From: Bordetella parapertussis
Lineage (GTDB): Bacteria > Pseudomonadota > Gammaproteobacteria > Burkholderiales > Burkholderiaceae_C
Assembly: GCA_945878355.1 (NCBI GenBank)
Contig: CAMCTC010000070.1
Coordinates: 1 to 24,980 of the forward strand
Reading direction: 5' to 3'
Length of the DNA: 24,980 bases
Made by a program: the position numbers and the translations under genes. The notes beneath the pieces were generated by a model. That model was not told the origin of the DNA. It saw nothing but the letters and a program-made list of their open reading frames with translations, and did not search any database. Of this stretch, positions 23,826-24,980 are shown piece after piece (position 1 is the stretch's first letter; each line of letters starts with the position of its first letter).

Positions 23826-24811
23826 TTGAGTCCCATCCCATTGCTGATGTCGTTGGCGCTGAGCTTGCCGTTGGCTGGCGCGACAGCTGCAGGAGCTGGC
23901 GCAACAGTTGTAGGCGCTGGAGTGGCAGCGTGTGGCGCTGCGCCCGGCAGGCCTTCACCAAACTTGCCAACGTATTCGACCTTGGCCGCCGTGCGCATGG
24001 CTTTGACGTCTTCGTCGATCAACTTGCGCTTGCGCTCGTTGCTGAGGAATTGCTCGATCGCCGGCCTGGCCTGCTCTTCGCTGACAGGCTGGCTGCGCGA
24101 GCCTGCCAGCATCAACACCTGCACGCCGTTGGGCGCCTGGTTGAGAACGGCCTGCCCGTCTTGCAGCTTCGCGAGGCTGTCAAGCGCTTGCAGCGGCAGT
24201 TGCTCAGCTGCGCGAACGGCTTGGTTGCCGGAGAACTTAAAATCGTTGCTCTTGAGGTATTCGACAAAGTCGTTGATGTTCTTGGCCGCGCCCAGCTTTT
24301 CGCGCAGCAGGGTCACCTGCTCGGGTTTGGCCTCGATGGTGATCTCTTGCAGGCTGTAGATGCGGCGCTCTTTGAACAAGGCGGGCTTGTCTTCGTAGTA
24401 CTTCTTGATCTCTTCGGGCGTTGGCTTTGGCGCGGCCTCGCCCACTTTGTCGAGGTAGGCGCGGGCGATGATGTCGCGCTTGGCAGCTTCGAGTTGTTGC
24501 ACCACACGCGGGTCGCGGTCGACCTTGAGGTCGTCGGCTTTTTGCAGCGCCAGCTCTTGGTCGATCAGCCGCTCGAGGATCTGCTTGCTGACGGTATCGG
24601 TCTGCTCGGGTTTGAGCCCGCGCTGCTGCTGCAAGACGAAGTTGATCTGGTGGACGGTGATCTCTGACTTGTTGACCTTGGCGGCGGTCTGCGAGGCAGA
24701 CTTTTCTTTCTTGTCGCCGCAGCCCGTCAACAAGACAAGTGCTGCGGTCAGTGCGATCAGGCTGGTCGTGGCCTTCTCATTGAATGTTGTCTGGCTTGTT
24801 CGCGTCTGCAT
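23822..24811 (-). CDS. epsD: EpsD family peptidyl-prolyl cis-trans isomerase (lipoprotein)
   Basis: The 329-residue product matches the EpsD family of SurA/parvulin-like PPIases found at the head of XrtB-type polysaccharide operons. An N-terminal signal ends in LLTGC with the lipid-modified Cys at residue 31. A SurA-N-like helical region with VNKSEITVHQINFVLQQQ and LERLIDQELALQKA is followed by a parvulin-like stretch beginning RRIYSLQEITIE. A Pro/Ala-rich tail (about 275-315) precedes the end NDISNGMGLK. It probably helps fold or assemble the export machinery in the periplasm. I chose the ATG at 24811 because it puts the signal peptide at the very start; an in-frame upstream ATG would add 31 residues not expected in the family. 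AGGAG lies about 11 bases upstream, a slightly long spacing. Confidence 0.88.
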   Translation of the reverse strand: MQTRTSQTTFNEKATTSLIALTAALVLLTGCGDKKEKSASQTAAKVNKSEITVHQINFVLQQQRGLKPEQTDTVSKQILERLIDQELALQKADDLKVDRDPRVVQQLEAAKRDIIARAYLDKVGEAAPKPTPEEIKKYYEDKPALFKERRIYSLQEITIEAKPEQVTLLREKLGAAKNINDFVEYLKSNDFKFSGNQAVRAAEQLPLQALDSLAKLQDGQAVLNQAPNGVQVLMLAGSRSQPVSEEQARPAIEQFLSNERKRKLIDEDVKAMRTAAKVEYVGKFGEGLPGAAPHAATPAPTTVAPAPAAVAPANGKLSANDISNGMGLK

Positions 24812-24980
24812 GCTCTGTGCAACTCCTGGCCCACCACTGTCTGTATTGCGGCAGTGCCTTTGCGGCCCGGCCTCCCTGATCACGCTGAAAGTGTAGAGGC
24901 GCAACAGCGTTAATCCCTAGGCTGAAAGACGCTCAAACGGGGGGCTTGCATGACCAGCTTCACGCCGGACGCTTCAATCT
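24812..24980. other. Upstream region of the eps operon; possible divergent gene start
   Basis: This stretch should hold the operon promoter, but no clear -35/-10 or sigma-54 site could be made out. On the plus strand an ATG at 24950 preceded by GGGGG opens MTSFTPDASI and runs off the window end; it could be the start of a divergent gene, but ten codons are too few to judge. Confidence 0.3.

Noticed and set aside
24840..24870. Sigma-54-like site (GGCAC on the minus strand) upstream of epsD
   Set aside because: The second half expected to read TTGC at the right spacing is absent, so only half of the element matches.
1..24980. CRISPR arrays, tRNA or rRNA genes, prophage or defence systems
   Set aside because: I saw no regularly spaced direct repeats, no tRNA-like cloverleaf ends and no protein motifs of phage or defence families.

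Overview
The window is a piece of a GC-rich genome that reads like a betaproteobacterium of the order Burkholderiales. The strongest sign is the gene order epsD-epsE-epsF-epsG-xrtB-epsI, the conserved exopolysaccharide/exosortase B core known from Methylobacillus (methanolan) and many Burkholderiales. The genus cannot be fixed from sequence alone.

Layout. At the left edge (20-805, +) is a TauE/SafE-type membrane exporter. It is followed by a decayed IS3-family transposase (about 890-1682) and about 500 bases with no gene. From there to the right edge almost everything belongs to one polysaccharide locus read on the minus strand, so the operon runs from right to left. It starts near 24811 with the export, co-polymerase, kinase and exosortase block (epsD, epsE, epsF, epsG, xrtB, epsI; 24811-19036). 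A Wzy/ligase-type polymerase and a Wzx-type flippase follow (19000-16161). The repeat-unit block comes next (16164-8144): a hexapeptide acetyltransferase, a sulfotransferase, an FkbM methyltransferase, a GT2 glycosyltransferase, a serine-acetyltransferase-like enzyme, a GT4 glycosyltransferase, a CapK-like adenylate-forming enzyme and a second GT4. A heparinase II/III-like lyase with a lipoprotein signal ends this run (8110-5870). A second lyase of the same architecture faces it (3376-5841, +). A WecG/TagA/CpsF glycosyltransferase (2916-2179, -) diverges from that second lyase.

How it fits together. WecG/TagA and the GT2/GT4 enzymes would build a lipid-linked repeat. The acetyltransferases, sulfotransferase, methyltransferase and possibly the CapK-like enzyme would decorate it. 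Wzx flips it, the Wzy-like protein polymerises it, EpsF/EpsG set chain length, and EpsE with EpsD exports it. The two lyases probably trim or recycle the product. No initiating phosphoglycosyltransferase and no PEP-CTERM substrate of XrtB are visible here; they must lie elsewhere.

The points most worth a second look are: a tandem 24-5-24 residue MshEN-type motif (a known c-di-GMP-binding fold) at the N-terminus of the EpsG kinase; a sharp base-composition break inside one GT4 gene at the hinge between its two domains, suggesting a chimeric enzyme at the edge of an exchanged cassette; the paired secreted and lipoprotein lyases next to a sulfotransferase; and an intergenic stretch that can fold into two mutually exclusive GC-rich hairpins.
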